Assembly: GCA_003141915.1 (NCBI GenBank)
Contig: PLNY01000424.1
Span: 1 to 6,898, forward strand
Reading direction: 5' to 3'
Source of the DNA: Anaerolineae bacterium
Lineage (GTDB): Bacteria > Chloroflexota > Anaerolineae > Anaerolineales > Villigracilaceae
DNA: 6,898 bases
Below, one piece after another: positions 1-5,812 of this stretch. A program made the position numbers and the translations under genes. Position 1 is the stretch's first letter. Each line of letters begins with the position of its first letter. Below the pieces are notes generated by a model. That model searched no databases. It was not told the DNA's origin and was given only the letters and a program-made list of their open reading frames with translations.

Positions 1-26
1 AAAAGCGGAATGTCTCCGTACTTCAT
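1..26 (-). CDS. Possible start of a gene downstream of hypA, cut by the window edge
   Basis: The last hypA codons read GAA TGA on the minus strand, and the embedded ATG (24-26) opens a second frame that stays open to base 1, giving MKYGDIPL. The 4-bp ATGA stop/start overlap is typical of translationally coupled genes in an operon. Hyp genes are often clustered, so another hydrogenase-related gene is plausible, but eight codons do not allow identification and they do not look like a standard HypB N-terminus. A GGAAG lies about 14 bases upstream, too far for an ideal ribosome site. Low confidence. Confidence 0.3.
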
Positions 27-364
27 TCTACGTCAAGCGCTTCCATATAAAACTCTTCACCAGCGATAATCTTTGCGCCCACTCCGCCGCAATTGGGGCA
101 GACGATTTCGCCGCCGTTGGGATGATATTTGGTAAAACAGCTCATGCACTGAGCTTCGGTTTGGACAGGACGGAAATGCAGGACTGCGCCTTCCGCCAGT
201 GTTCCTTTGCTGAGATCGTCCCAATAGAATTGCACCGAGTCATGGGTGTATGTTGATATCTCGCCCACCACGAGATATAAATTGGTGATGCGTTTGGCTT
301 TGGCCTCGTTCGCTTTTTGAATCGTCTTTTCAAGAATAGCTTGTGTTGCATAAAGTTCGTGCAT
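23..364 (-). CDS. hypA: Hydrogenase maturation nickel chaperone HypA
   Basis: HypA delivers nickel, together with the GTPase HypB, to the large subunit of [NiFe]-hydrogenases in the cytoplasm. The 113-residue product has the family's usual length and starts MHELYATQ; the family's N-terminal Met-His-Glu supplies the nickel ligand His2. A zinc-binding loop is complete, with CxxC at C73/C76 and CPNC at C89/C92, matching the spacing of characterised HypA proteins. The start at 362-364 is chosen because it gives the MHE N-terminus and sits nine bases after a GAGG. A TTG three codons upstream abuts that GAGG and would bury His2. The gene is co-oriented with rnpB and lies about 100 bp downstream of it, so readthrough is possible. 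No hydrogenase structural gene is in the window; partners may lie to the left, beyond base 1. Confidence 0.95.
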   Translation of the reverse strand: MHELYATQAILEKTIQKANEAKAKRITNLYLVVGEISTYTHDSVQFYWDDLSKGTLAEGAVLHFRPVQTEAQCMSCFTKYHPNGGEIVCPNCGGVGAKIIAGEEFYMEALDVE

Positions 365-373
365 GATAAACAA

Positions 374-377
374 CCTC
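374..377 (-). promoter_or_regulatory. Ribosome binding site of hypA
   Basis: GAGG on the minus strand, nine bases before the ATG at 362-364. It fixes the HypA start at Met-His-Glu and argues against the upstream TTG at 371-373, which it would touch directly. Confidence 0.7.
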
Positions 378-393
378 GATGATTTTAGAATGT

Positions 394-451
394 TACATCA
401 GGTCGATCTATAAGCCGCACATCGTCCCTTCAATAGGGATTTGTAAAACGA
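394..451 (-). repeat. Extra partial copy of the rnpB 3' end
   Basis: Bases 394-419 match 464-489 (the functional rnpB 3' end) at 25 of 26 positions, including an uninterrupted 22-base identity at 398-419 versus 468-489, a 70-bp offset. A second matched block, TTTGTAAAACGA, lies at 440-451 and at 491-502. Read on the minus strand, the extra copy carries the same order of elements as rnpB (GTTTTACAAA, then the P4 3' strand TGCGGCTT, then the P1 3' strand), interrupted by about 20 bases at 420-439. That insert holds a small hairpin (TCCCT/AGGGA, 425-439). The extra copy has one mismatch in P1, C facing U, so it is the poorer partner for the 5' end. Origin unknown: tandem duplication, or remnant of an insertion at the RNA gene's 3' end. 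Confidence 0.85.
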
Positions 452-463
452 TTTCGGAAACAA

Positions 464-489
464 TACCTCAGGTCGATCTATAAGCCGCA
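464..489 (-). repeat. Functional-end copy of the rnpB 3' repeat
   Basis: This is the partner of the copy at 394-419 and forms the actual 3' end of the RNase P RNA. It contains the P4 3' strand (482-489) and the P1 3' strand (465-472). Unlike the outer copy, its P1 strand pairs with the RNA 5' end over all eight positions, counting one G-U pair. Confidence 0.85.
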
Positions 490-845
490 TTTTGTAAAAC
501 GAGCCGCACAGGTTTACACTCTTGCGAGTTTCATCCCTGCCCGTTTGTTTTGGCGATCATCTATCTATGCAGTCTACCCGAGACTCAAAGGAACGGGCCG
601 CTCCATTGTCTCTGCTTGACCTTGCTCCCGACGGGGGTTGCCTGGCCGCTCACATTACTGCGAACGCCGGTGGTCTCTTACACCGCCTTTTCACTTTGAC
701 CGCTTGCGCGGCTACTTGTTTCTGTGGCCCGATACGACAGATCACTCCATCCCGGGATTTCCCCGGCGTCGTGCCCTATTGAGTACGGACTTTCCTCGAC
801 TCAGCGCTTTCACGCGGAACCGCGACCGCCCAACCGGCCTGAGGC
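465..845 (-). ncRNA. rnpB: RNase P RNA, catalytic RNA of tRNA 5' processing
   Basis: RNase P RNA cleaves 5' leaders from pre-tRNAs together with the protein RnpA. On the minus strand the 5' conserved core reads GAGGAAAGTCCG (about 787-798). The 3' core is ACAAAATGCGGCTTATAG, preceded further up by conserved GGAGCAAGG, CGGGTAGACTGC and TAGATGATCGCC blocks. Helices close by hand: P1 (838-845 with 465-472, 8 bp with one G-U), P2 (824-830 with 552-558) and P4 (784-792 with 482-489, keeping the conserved bulged U and showing compensatory U-G and A-U pairs). Length is about 381 nt, normal for bacteria. Two oddities: ACAAAA replaces the usual ACAGAA, and extra sequence with a GCAA-tetraloop hairpin (518-529) sits between P2 and P4, resembling P19. 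The 5' end is set by P1 and by the promoter at 852-880. Open frames across this region are not genes. Confidence 0.97.
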
Positions 846-851
846 TTGTTC

Positions 852-880
852 ATCATACACGCGAGAGGAGGATGAGTCAA
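852..880 (-). promoter_or_regulatory. Sigma70-type promoter of rnpB
   Basis: Read on the minus strand: TTGACT (-35, 875-880), exactly 17 bases, then TATGAT (-10, 852-857), then six bases to a G at 845, which is also the first base of helix P1. Upstream of the -35 lies a run of seven A (895-901 on this strand), resembling an UP element. The agreement between promoter spacing and the RNA 5' end supports both calls. Confidence 0.85.
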
Positions 881-934
881 CTCTATTCGCAGGGTTTTTT
901 TAATGTAAAATAGAAGTGTTATTATCCTTTTCTC

Positions 935-938
935 GAGG
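935..938 (+). promoter_or_regulatory. Ribosome binding site that sets the TTG start of coaE
   Basis: GAGG is followed by seven bases and then TTG at 946. The alternative GTG at 916 lies upstream of this site, has no comparable site, and would add ten residues with no match to the CoaE N-terminus. Confidence 0.65.
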
Positions 939-945
939 AATCGCT

Positions 946-2085
946 TTGAGCAGTGTACCCGGAAAATATATCATTGGACTAACCGGCAACATCGCCACCG
1001 GCAAAAGCGTGGTACGCAGAATGCTGGAGCATCTCGGCGCTTATACCATTGATGCAGATGCTTTGTCCCACCGCGCGATCGCAAAAGGCGCGCCGGGCTA
1101 TCAGCCCATTATCAATGAATTCGGTAAATGGATCCTGGATAAAGACGGCGAAATTGACCGGAGCAAACTGGCAAGCGTTGTATTTCACGACCTGGGCGCG
1201 CTGGCCGAACTGGAAGGTATCATTCATCCGCTGGTTGGACAGGCTATCAGTGTATTGGTAAAACGTGCCAGCCAGCCCATCGTGGTGATCGAAGCGATCA
1301 AACTGTTGGAAAGCGAATTGCAAAAAGCGTGTGACAGCATCTGGGTGACGTACGCGCCGGAAGAGGTCCAGATCGAACGATTGATTCGCAAGCGCAATTT
1401 GACGCGCGACGACGCCCAGAATCGTATCAGTTTGCAGGCCGTTCAGGGAGAAAAGATCGCGGCGGCCAATGTCGTGATTCGCAATACCGGTTCGTATGAT
1501 GACCTATGGAAACAGGTTGCCGCGATCTGGAAACAAATTTCACCCGCGACCACCGAAATCACACAACCTGCGACCATGAATCAAGGCGCCGGGGATTTCG
1601 TCGTGGTGCGGGGCAAGCCCAGAAATTCCGAATCGATCGCCAAGTTGATCAATCACTTAAGCAAAGGCGGGAAAAATTTATCCGGCGATGACGTGATGGC
1701 AAGCTTCGGCGATAAAGCGTATATGCTTCTTCAACTTCAAGATCGGCTGGTAGGCATTGCGGGCTGGCAGGTGGAAAACCTCGTGGCGCGCACCACCGAG
1801 CTTTATGTGGAAAATGAAATTGACGCTCAAACCGGTCTCGAGATGTTGATCGCTGAAGTGGAACGCGCCTCCGGCGATTTACAATGTGAAGCGTCATTGA
1901 TCTTCCCGGCGGCTGAACTTGCCAGTCTGGATTCGGTTTGGAGAAAATTAGGTTACGAACAACGCGTGCCCACTGCACTTGGAGTACAAGCCTGGCAGGA
2001 CGCGGCCACTGAGTCGATGCCAAAAGGCGATACCATTATTTTATTCAAACAACTACGGCAGGATCGCATTCTGAGACCGATTTAA
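946..2085 (+). CDS. coaE: Dephospho-CoA kinase with a fused GNAT-like C-terminal domain
   Basis: CoaE phosphorylates the 3'-hydroxyl of dephospho-CoA with ATP, the last step of coenzyme A synthesis, in the cytoplasm. Residues 1-200 show the whole kinase: P-loop GNIATGKS (14-21), DADALSH (36-42, acidic substrate-site motif), the 'HPLV' segment, an arginine-rich lid (RLIRKRNLTRDDA) and the terminal 'KIAAANVVIRNTGS' block. The usual 'PLLFE' motif is replaced by EAIKLLE (116-122). The product is 379 residues, against about 200 for ordinary CoaE. Residues 218-375 look like a GNAT acyltransferase fold: strand RLVGIAGW (267-274), strand ELYVE, a helix around QTGLEML (295-301), and WRKLGYE (332-338). 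The acetyl-CoA loop (Q/RxxGxG/A) is poorly kept, so activity is uncertain. The start TTG is chosen for the GAGG seven bases upstream and for the fit to the CoaE N-terminus. The gene is divergent from rnpB. Confidence 0.93.
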   Translation: MSSVPGKYIIGLTGNIATGKSVVRRMLEHLGAYTIDADALSHRAIAKGAPGYQPIINEFGKWILDKDGEIDRSKLASVVFHDLGALAELEGIIHPLVGQAISVLVKRASQPIVVIEAIKLLESELQKACDSIWVTYAPEEVQIERLIRKRNLTRDDAQNRISLQAVQGEKIAAANVVIRNTGSYDDLWKQVAAIWKQISPATTEITQPATMNQGAGDFVVVRGKPRNSESIAKLINHLSKGGKNLSGDDVMASFGDKAYMLLQLQDRLVGIAGWQVENLVARTTELYVENEIDAQTGLEMLIAEVERASGDLQCEASLIFPAAELASLDSVWRKLGYEQRVPTALGVQAWQDAATESMPKGDTIILFKQLRQDRILRPI

Positions 2086-2195
2086 TTTCTTTGCTTTCTT
2101 ACGGCGCTGGAACATCCAGCATTGAATAACCATACGATCTAGTCAGCGGAATATATCTACAATCTCCCACAATCCGATAAGTCGTCGCAAAAAAC
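2086..2195. other. Intergenic gap coaE-cdaA with a small perfect hairpin
   Basis: The 110 bases hold one compact inverted repeat, GCTGGA-ACA-TCCAGC (2106-2120, 6-bp stem, 3-nt loop). It is not followed by a T-run, so it is not a convincing terminator. I found no well-spaced -35/-10 pair for cdaA and no c-di-AMP riboswitch-like structure. Whether cdaA is co-transcribed with coaE remains open. Confidence 0.4.
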
Positions 2196-3074
2196 GTGGC
2201 CGAATTTCTAAACAACATCCTTTTCATTTTCCAACGAATCAGCTGGCTCAACGCATTTGACATTCTGCTGGTCACGCTGATTTTCTATAGCTTGCTGTAT
2301 TGGCTGCGCGGCACGCAGGCGATGATTTTATTGCGCGGCGTCATTCTGATTGTGGTCGCACTCGTACTGATAACGAGTCTGGTAAATCTTCCGGCGTTCT
2401 CATGGCTGGTCCAAAATTCCCTGCCGGCGTTATTATTGTCCGTGCCGGTGATCTTCGCGCCGGAAATCCGCCGCGCCCTCGAACGGATTGGACGCGCGGG
2501 GACGCTGCCATTTGCATTCAATAAAAAAACAAACCATTCTGAATTTCAACAAACTGTCCGCGCCATTGTGGCGGCCGCAGCGCGTCTATCGGCCCGTCAA
2601 CACGGCGCGTTGATCATCCTGCAAAGATTGGATAATCTCGATGAATACATCCGAAGCGGCGTGAGGATGGACGCGGCGGTCACGCCCGAATTGCTTTTGC
2701 AAATCTTTTATCCGAACACGCCGCTGCATGACGGCGCGGTGATTCTTTCCGGGCCGAAAGTGGTCGCGGCCGCCTGCGTCATGCCGCTCTCCTCAAACGG
2801 AATCCTGAACCGCTCCCCCGAACGCCAAATGGGACTTCGCCATCGCGCTGCGCTCGGCATTTCAGAAGAAAGCGATGCCATCGCATTGGTTGTCTCCGAA
2901 GAAACCGGCGCAATTGCCATTGCGCACGCCGGGCGCATGATCCGCAGAATTGACTCCGAACGGTTGGAGAACATGCTCGTGGCTTTCTTTCGCCCAACCG
3001 CCAGCGAGCGCACTCCTGCCTGGTTGAGGCGTTTCATGTCATCCAATTCCGCGCACAAAGACGAGAAGCAATAA
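2196..3074 (+). CDS. cdaA: Membrane di-adenylate cyclase CdaA (DacA)
   Basis: CdaA condenses two ATP into cyclic di-AMP, a second messenger controlling potassium and osmolyte transport and cell-wall balance. The 292-residue protein has three hydrophobic N-terminal segments (about 20-35, 41-62, 65-86), then a DAC domain (about 115-270). The catalytic DGA motif is at 179-181 inside PLHDGAVI, RHR at 215-217 in LRHRAALGISE, and the 'VSEETGAIAIA' strand at 233-243 follows. Leu214 precedes RHR, where B. subtilis and Listeria CdaA have Thr. The C-terminal tail is slightly longer than usual, polar and charged. The start is GTG: an in-frame TAA at 2178-2180 excludes longer versions, though no good ribosome site is visible. 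cdaR begins one base after the stop, the classic cdaA-cdaR pair; glmM, often third in Firmicutes, is absent here. Confidence 0.96.
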   Translation: MAEFLNNILFIFQRISWLNAFDILLVTLIFYSLLYWLRGTQAMILLRGVILIVVALVLITSLVNLPAFSWLVQNSLPALLLSVPVIFAPEIRRALERIGRAGTLPFAFNKKTNHSEFQQTVRAIVAAAARLSARQHGALIILQRLDNLDEYIRSGVRMDAAVTPELLLQIFYPNTPLHDGAVILSGPKVVAAACVMPLSSNGILNRSPERQMGLRHRAALGISEESDAIALVVSEETGAIAIAHAGRMIRRIDSERLENMLVAFFRPTASERTPAWLRRFMSSNSAHKDEKQ

Positions 3075-3075
3075 T

Positions 3076-4317
3076 ATGTTGAACCGCATCGTCGAAAATG
3101 TTCGATTGTTTCTATGGGCGTTTGTGCTGGCCCTGGCAGTATGGGTTGCGGCTGTGACATCCTCGGACCCGAATGAAGTTCGCATTTATCCGACGCCGGT
3201 CAACATTCAAATCGTCGGCCAGGATTCCAGCATGATTATCACGGGGGATGTTCCTCATCAAGTCCAAATCACCATGCGCGCACCACGCTCGGTATGGGAT
3301 CAGTTAATTGCGAGGCCCGATAGCGTGCGCGCCATCCTTGATCTTTCGGGATTAAGCCAGGGCAAACACCAACTGAATCTTCAAATCCAGGTGGATGAAC
3401 GTCCGGTTCAAATTACAAAGGTCAATCCCGCTTCGATCACGTTGACATTGGAATCGCTGGTCACACAAACTTTTCCGCTGAATGTAGATATCACTGGGCA
3501 GCCCGCTGTAGGCTATCAGGCCGGGGATCCAACTGTGGATGTGGAACAAGTTACTGTTAACGGTGCCCAATCCCTCGTCTCGCGCGTGAAGCGGGTGGGC
3601 ATTTCAGTCAACCTGGGTGGAACGCGTGAAGGAATTTCTTCGTCTGCTTCCATCGCCGCATACGATGCGACCAATCAAGTTGTGAATGGCATTAACATCC
3701 AGCCGCAAACCGCGCACATCACTCTGCCCGTCAGCCAAGAGAGCGGCTTTCGTGACCTGGCCGTTAAAGTGGTGGTGCGCGGACAAGTCGCAAATGGGTA
3801 TCGCTTGGACAACATCTCGGTTTTTCCGCCGGTGGTGACTGTTTATTCATCGGACCCTGAATTGGTAAGTTCATTGCCCGGCGCGGTCGAAACAAAACCG
3901 CTCGATTTGCAAAACGCAAACAATAATATCAATACGAGTCTCGGACTGAATTTGCCTTCGGGTGTTTCAGTGATTGGCGATCCAAGCGTTTCGATTCAAG
4001 CAGGCATATCAGCCATTGAAAGCAGTCTCACTTTGTCCGGAGAAAATGTGGAAGTCACCGGTCTGCCCTCCGACATGAGCGCGCAAATCTCACCGGCCGC
4101 CGTGGACGTAATCGTTTCGGGACCGCTTCCATTACTTAACACCCTGACGCATCAGGATGTTCGCATCATCGTTGATGTAACTGGATTGAACGAAGGCACA
4201 CACCAATTAACGCCGAATGTCCAAATATTGATTTCGGACCTGCAAGTCGAATCGATTCTTCCCGGAACCGTGGAAGTGACCCTCGCTCCAAACCTGAATC
4301 CAACGCCTACGCCTTGA
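3076..4317 (+). CDS. cdaR: YbbR-repeat protein CdaR, partner of CdaA
   Basis: CdaR is a membrane-anchored extracytoplasmic protein that binds CdaA and modulates c-di-AMP synthesis in the species studied. The 413-residue product has one N-terminal hydrophobic segment (about 10-28, signal anchor) and then four YbbR-type beta repeats, roughly 40-127, 131-219, 226-311 and 317-404. Recurring 'GLxxGxHQL' turns (92-100 and 370-378) close paired strands in repeats 1 and 4. It ends in a short NPTPTP tail. ATG at 3076 follows the cdaA stop after one base and has GAGAAG seven bases upstream (3063-3068), inside the cdaA end, so translation is probably coupled. Sequence conservation in this family is low; the call rests on the repeats, topology and position. 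There is no catalytic motif. Confidence 0.92.
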   Translation: MLNRIVENVRLFLWAFVLALAVWVAAVTSSDPNEVRIYPTPVNIQIVGQDSSMIITGDVPHQVQITMRAPRSVWDQLIARPDSVRAILDLSGLSQGKHQLNLQIQVDERPVQITKVNPASITLTLESLVTQTFPLNVDITGQPAVGYQAGDPTVDVEQVTVNGAQSLVSRVKRVGISVNLGGTREGISSSASIAAYDATNQVVNGINIQPQTAHITLPVSQESGFRDLAVKVVVRGQVANGYRLDNISVFPPVVTVYSSDPELVSSLPGAVETKPLDLQNANNNINTSLGLNLPSGVSVIGDPSVSIQAGISAIESSLTLSGENVEVTGLPSDMSAQISPAAVDVIVSGPLPLLNTLTHQDVRIIVDVTGLNEGTHQLTPNVQILISDLQVESILPGTVEVTLAPNLNPTPTP

Positions 4318-4348
4318 TCCGCAAAACGCGTTGCGCACAAAAACAGCG

Positions 4349-4381
4349 CATGAAAGTGTTGTATACTTGGCCTCTTTCATG
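4349..4381 (+). promoter_or_regulatory. Perfect dyad around a TATACT hexamer upstream of der
   Basis: CATGAAAG (4349-4356) and CTTTCATG (4374-4381) form a perfect 8-bp inverted repeat with a 17-base centre that contains TATACT (4362-4367), a good -10 hexamer. No matching -35 stands 16-18 bases upstream; TTGCGC (4331-4336) is 25 bases away. The right arm ends 13 bases before the der ATG. The dyad could be an operator overlapping a promoter, or a hairpin in the leader or in the 3' end of the cdaR transcript. No T-run follows, so a terminator is unlikely. Confidence 0.4.
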
Positions 4382-4394
4382 ATAAAAAGGAATT

Positions 4395-5762
4395 ATGCCT
4401 AAACCTCTTGTCGCTCTCGTTGGTCGTCCCAACGTGGGCAAAAGCGCTCTCTTCAACCGCCTCGTCGGCGAACGCCTCGCCATTGTGGATGACACGCCCG
4501 GCACAACGCGTGATCGCCTTTACGCGGAGTCCGAGTGGAATGGCCGCGCGTTTGGTGTGATAGATACCGGCGGCATAGATCCAACCCACGGCGGAAAGAC
4601 TCCGCTCTCGATTGGATCTTCAGATTTCATTGACGAGATCAAAGCACAGGCATTGATCGCCGCGCAGGATGCGGATGCCATTTTATTTGTCACGGATGGC
4701 GAGGCGGGCGTCACGCCACCGGATCGCGAGGTCGCTGAAATCTTACGCCGCCATCAGAAAAAGAATCCCGATGGAAGTTTTCATCCGCCGATCTTTGTCG
4801 TGGTCAACAAATGTGAGTCGCTCGAACGGCGCGATGCGGCTGGTGAATTTTACGAACTGGGACTCGGCGAACCATATCCCATCTCCGCAATACACGGTAC
4901 GGATACCGGCGAATTGCTGGATAAGCTCGTTGCTCGTTTTCCTGAAGCGGAACACGAAGAAGACGAGACCATCAAGATTGCCATCGTTGGAAAACCCAAC
5001 GCCGGGAAGTCGAGCCTGCTCAATAAATTGGTTGGCAAAGAACGCACCATCGTCAGCCCGATTGCGGGGACAACGCGCGATGCGGTGGATACCCGGTTCG
5101 AATACGCAGGCTTGCCGCTCACGCTGATTGATACGGCCGGCATCCGCCGCCGAGGCAAGATCGAACACGGCGTGGAACAATACAGCGTTCTGCGTTCCTT
5201 CAAAGCCATCGAACGCGCGGACGTCGTGTTATTGATGATCGATGCGACGACCGGCATCACCGCACAGGACGCGCACATCGCCGGTTTCATTCTCGACGAA
5301 TGGAAATCGTGCATTGTGCTGGTCAATAAATGGGATGTGATCGAAAAAGACAATGAGACGATGGATCAATTCACGCGCCAGATCCGCGCCGATTTGAACT
5401 TCGTAGATTATGTGCCTTTATTATTTATCTCCGCCAAATCGGGCCAGCGCGTGGATCAAGTCTTGCCGCTGGCTCTACGCGTTCAGGAAGAGCGGTTGGC
5501 ACGATTGACCACATCCAAGATCAACAAGATTTTGGTCGAGGCGCAGGACGCGCAAGCCGCCCCGTCGCATGCGGGACGACAACTTAAAATATTCTACGGC
5601 ACCCAAGTCCGTTCCGATCCGCCGACGTTCATGATCTACGTCAACGAGCCGAAGCTGATGCACTTTAGTTACATGCGTTTTCTTGAAAACCGATTGAGAG
5701 CGGAATATGGTTTCGTTGGAACGCCGATTCGAATCGTGGCGAAGGGAAGAAGAGAAAAATAA
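4395..5762 (+). CDS. der: Ribosome assembly GTPase Der (EngA)
   Basis: Der is an essential GTPase with two G domains in tandem that acts in late assembly of the 50S ribosomal subunit. At 455 residues the protein is near normal length. G domain 1 has GRPNVGKS (10-17), DDTPGTTRD (32-40), DTGG (57-60) and NKCE (138-141). G domain 2 has GKPNAGKS (199-206), AGTTRD, DTAGIRRRGK (from 246), NKWD (311-314) and ISAKSG. The C-terminal KH-like RNA-binding domain runs from about 370 to 452. Two features differ from E. coli Der: the G4 motif of domain 1 ends in Glu instead of Asp, and domain 1 carries short insertions after DTGG (62-77) and before its G4 strand (about 121-131). ATG at 4395 is preceded by AAGGA (4387-4391). 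It lies 77 bp after cdaR, possibly with its own promoter. Confidence 0.98.
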   Translation: MPKPLVALVGRPNVGKSALFNRLVGERLAIVDDTPGTTRDRLYAESEWNGRAFGVIDTGGIDPTHGGKTPLSIGSSDFIDEIKAQALIAAQDADAILFVTDGEAGVTPPDREVAEILRRHQKKNPDGSFHPPIFVVVNKCESLERRDAAGEFYELGLGEPYPISAIHGTDTGELLDKLVARFPEAEHEEDETIKIAIVGKPNAGKSSLLNKLVGKERTIVSPIAGTTRDAVDTRFEYAGLPLTLIDTAGIRRRGKIEHGVEQYSVLRSFKAIERADVVLLMIDATTGITAQDAHIAGFILDEWKSCIVLVNKWDVIEKDNETMDQFTRQIRADLNFVDYVPLLFISAKSGQRVDQVLPLALRVQEERLARLTTSKINKILVEAQDAQAAPSHAGRQLKIFYGTQVRSDPPTFMIYVNEPKLMHFSYMRFLENRLRAEYGFVGTPIRIVAKGRREK

Positions 5763-5765
5763 AAC

Positions 5766-5800
5766 AAATGACCGTCATCCAAAAGATGACGGTCATTTTT
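5766..5800. terminator. Bidirectional intrinsic terminator between der and the convergent gene
   Basis: A 14-bp perfect stem (5766-5779 with 5785-5798) closes a 5-base loop CAAAA and runs into TTTTT (5796-5800) for der. On the minus strand the same hairpin is followed by a T-rich tract (TTTGTTTTA), so it can also end transcription of the convergent gene whose stop is at 5813-5815. It starts four bases after the der stop codon. Confidence 0.95.
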
Positions 5801-5812
5801 GTTTCACCAAAG

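Noticed and set aside
365..373. TTG start for hypA three codons upstream
   Set aside because: It touches the GAGG site and would remove the family's N-terminal Met-His-Glu nickel site.
425..439. Terminator hairpin for rnpB
   Set aside because: The stem is only 5 bp and no T-run follows on the minus strand; it may be part of the duplicated region only.
394..489. CRISPR-like direct repeats
   Set aside because: There are only two copies, one of which is the structural 3' end of rnpB; no array and no cas genes are present.
522..913. Overlapping plus-strand open frames of 86 and 91 codons
   Set aside because: They lie across the RNase P RNA and its promoter on the opposite strand; the conserved RNA core and paired helices explain the sequence, and the peptides show no protein-like pattern.
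916..945. Upstream GTG start for coaE adding ten residues
   Set aside because: GAGG at 935-938 is placed correctly for the TTG at 946, and the added residues do not match the CoaE N-terminus.
2086..2195. c-di-AMP riboswitch upstream of cdaA
   Set aside because: The gap is only 110 bases and I see neither the helices nor the conserved blocks of that riboswitch class.
4331..4367. TTGCGC/TATACT as a complete sigma70 promoter for der
   Set aside because: The spacer would be 25 bases, far from the usual 16-18, so only the -10 hexamer is kept as a suggestion.
4669..5353. Long open frames on both strands within der (145-167 codons)
   Set aside because: They are alternative-frame shadows of a GTPase gene with all its motifs intact, and have no start context or recognisable domains.
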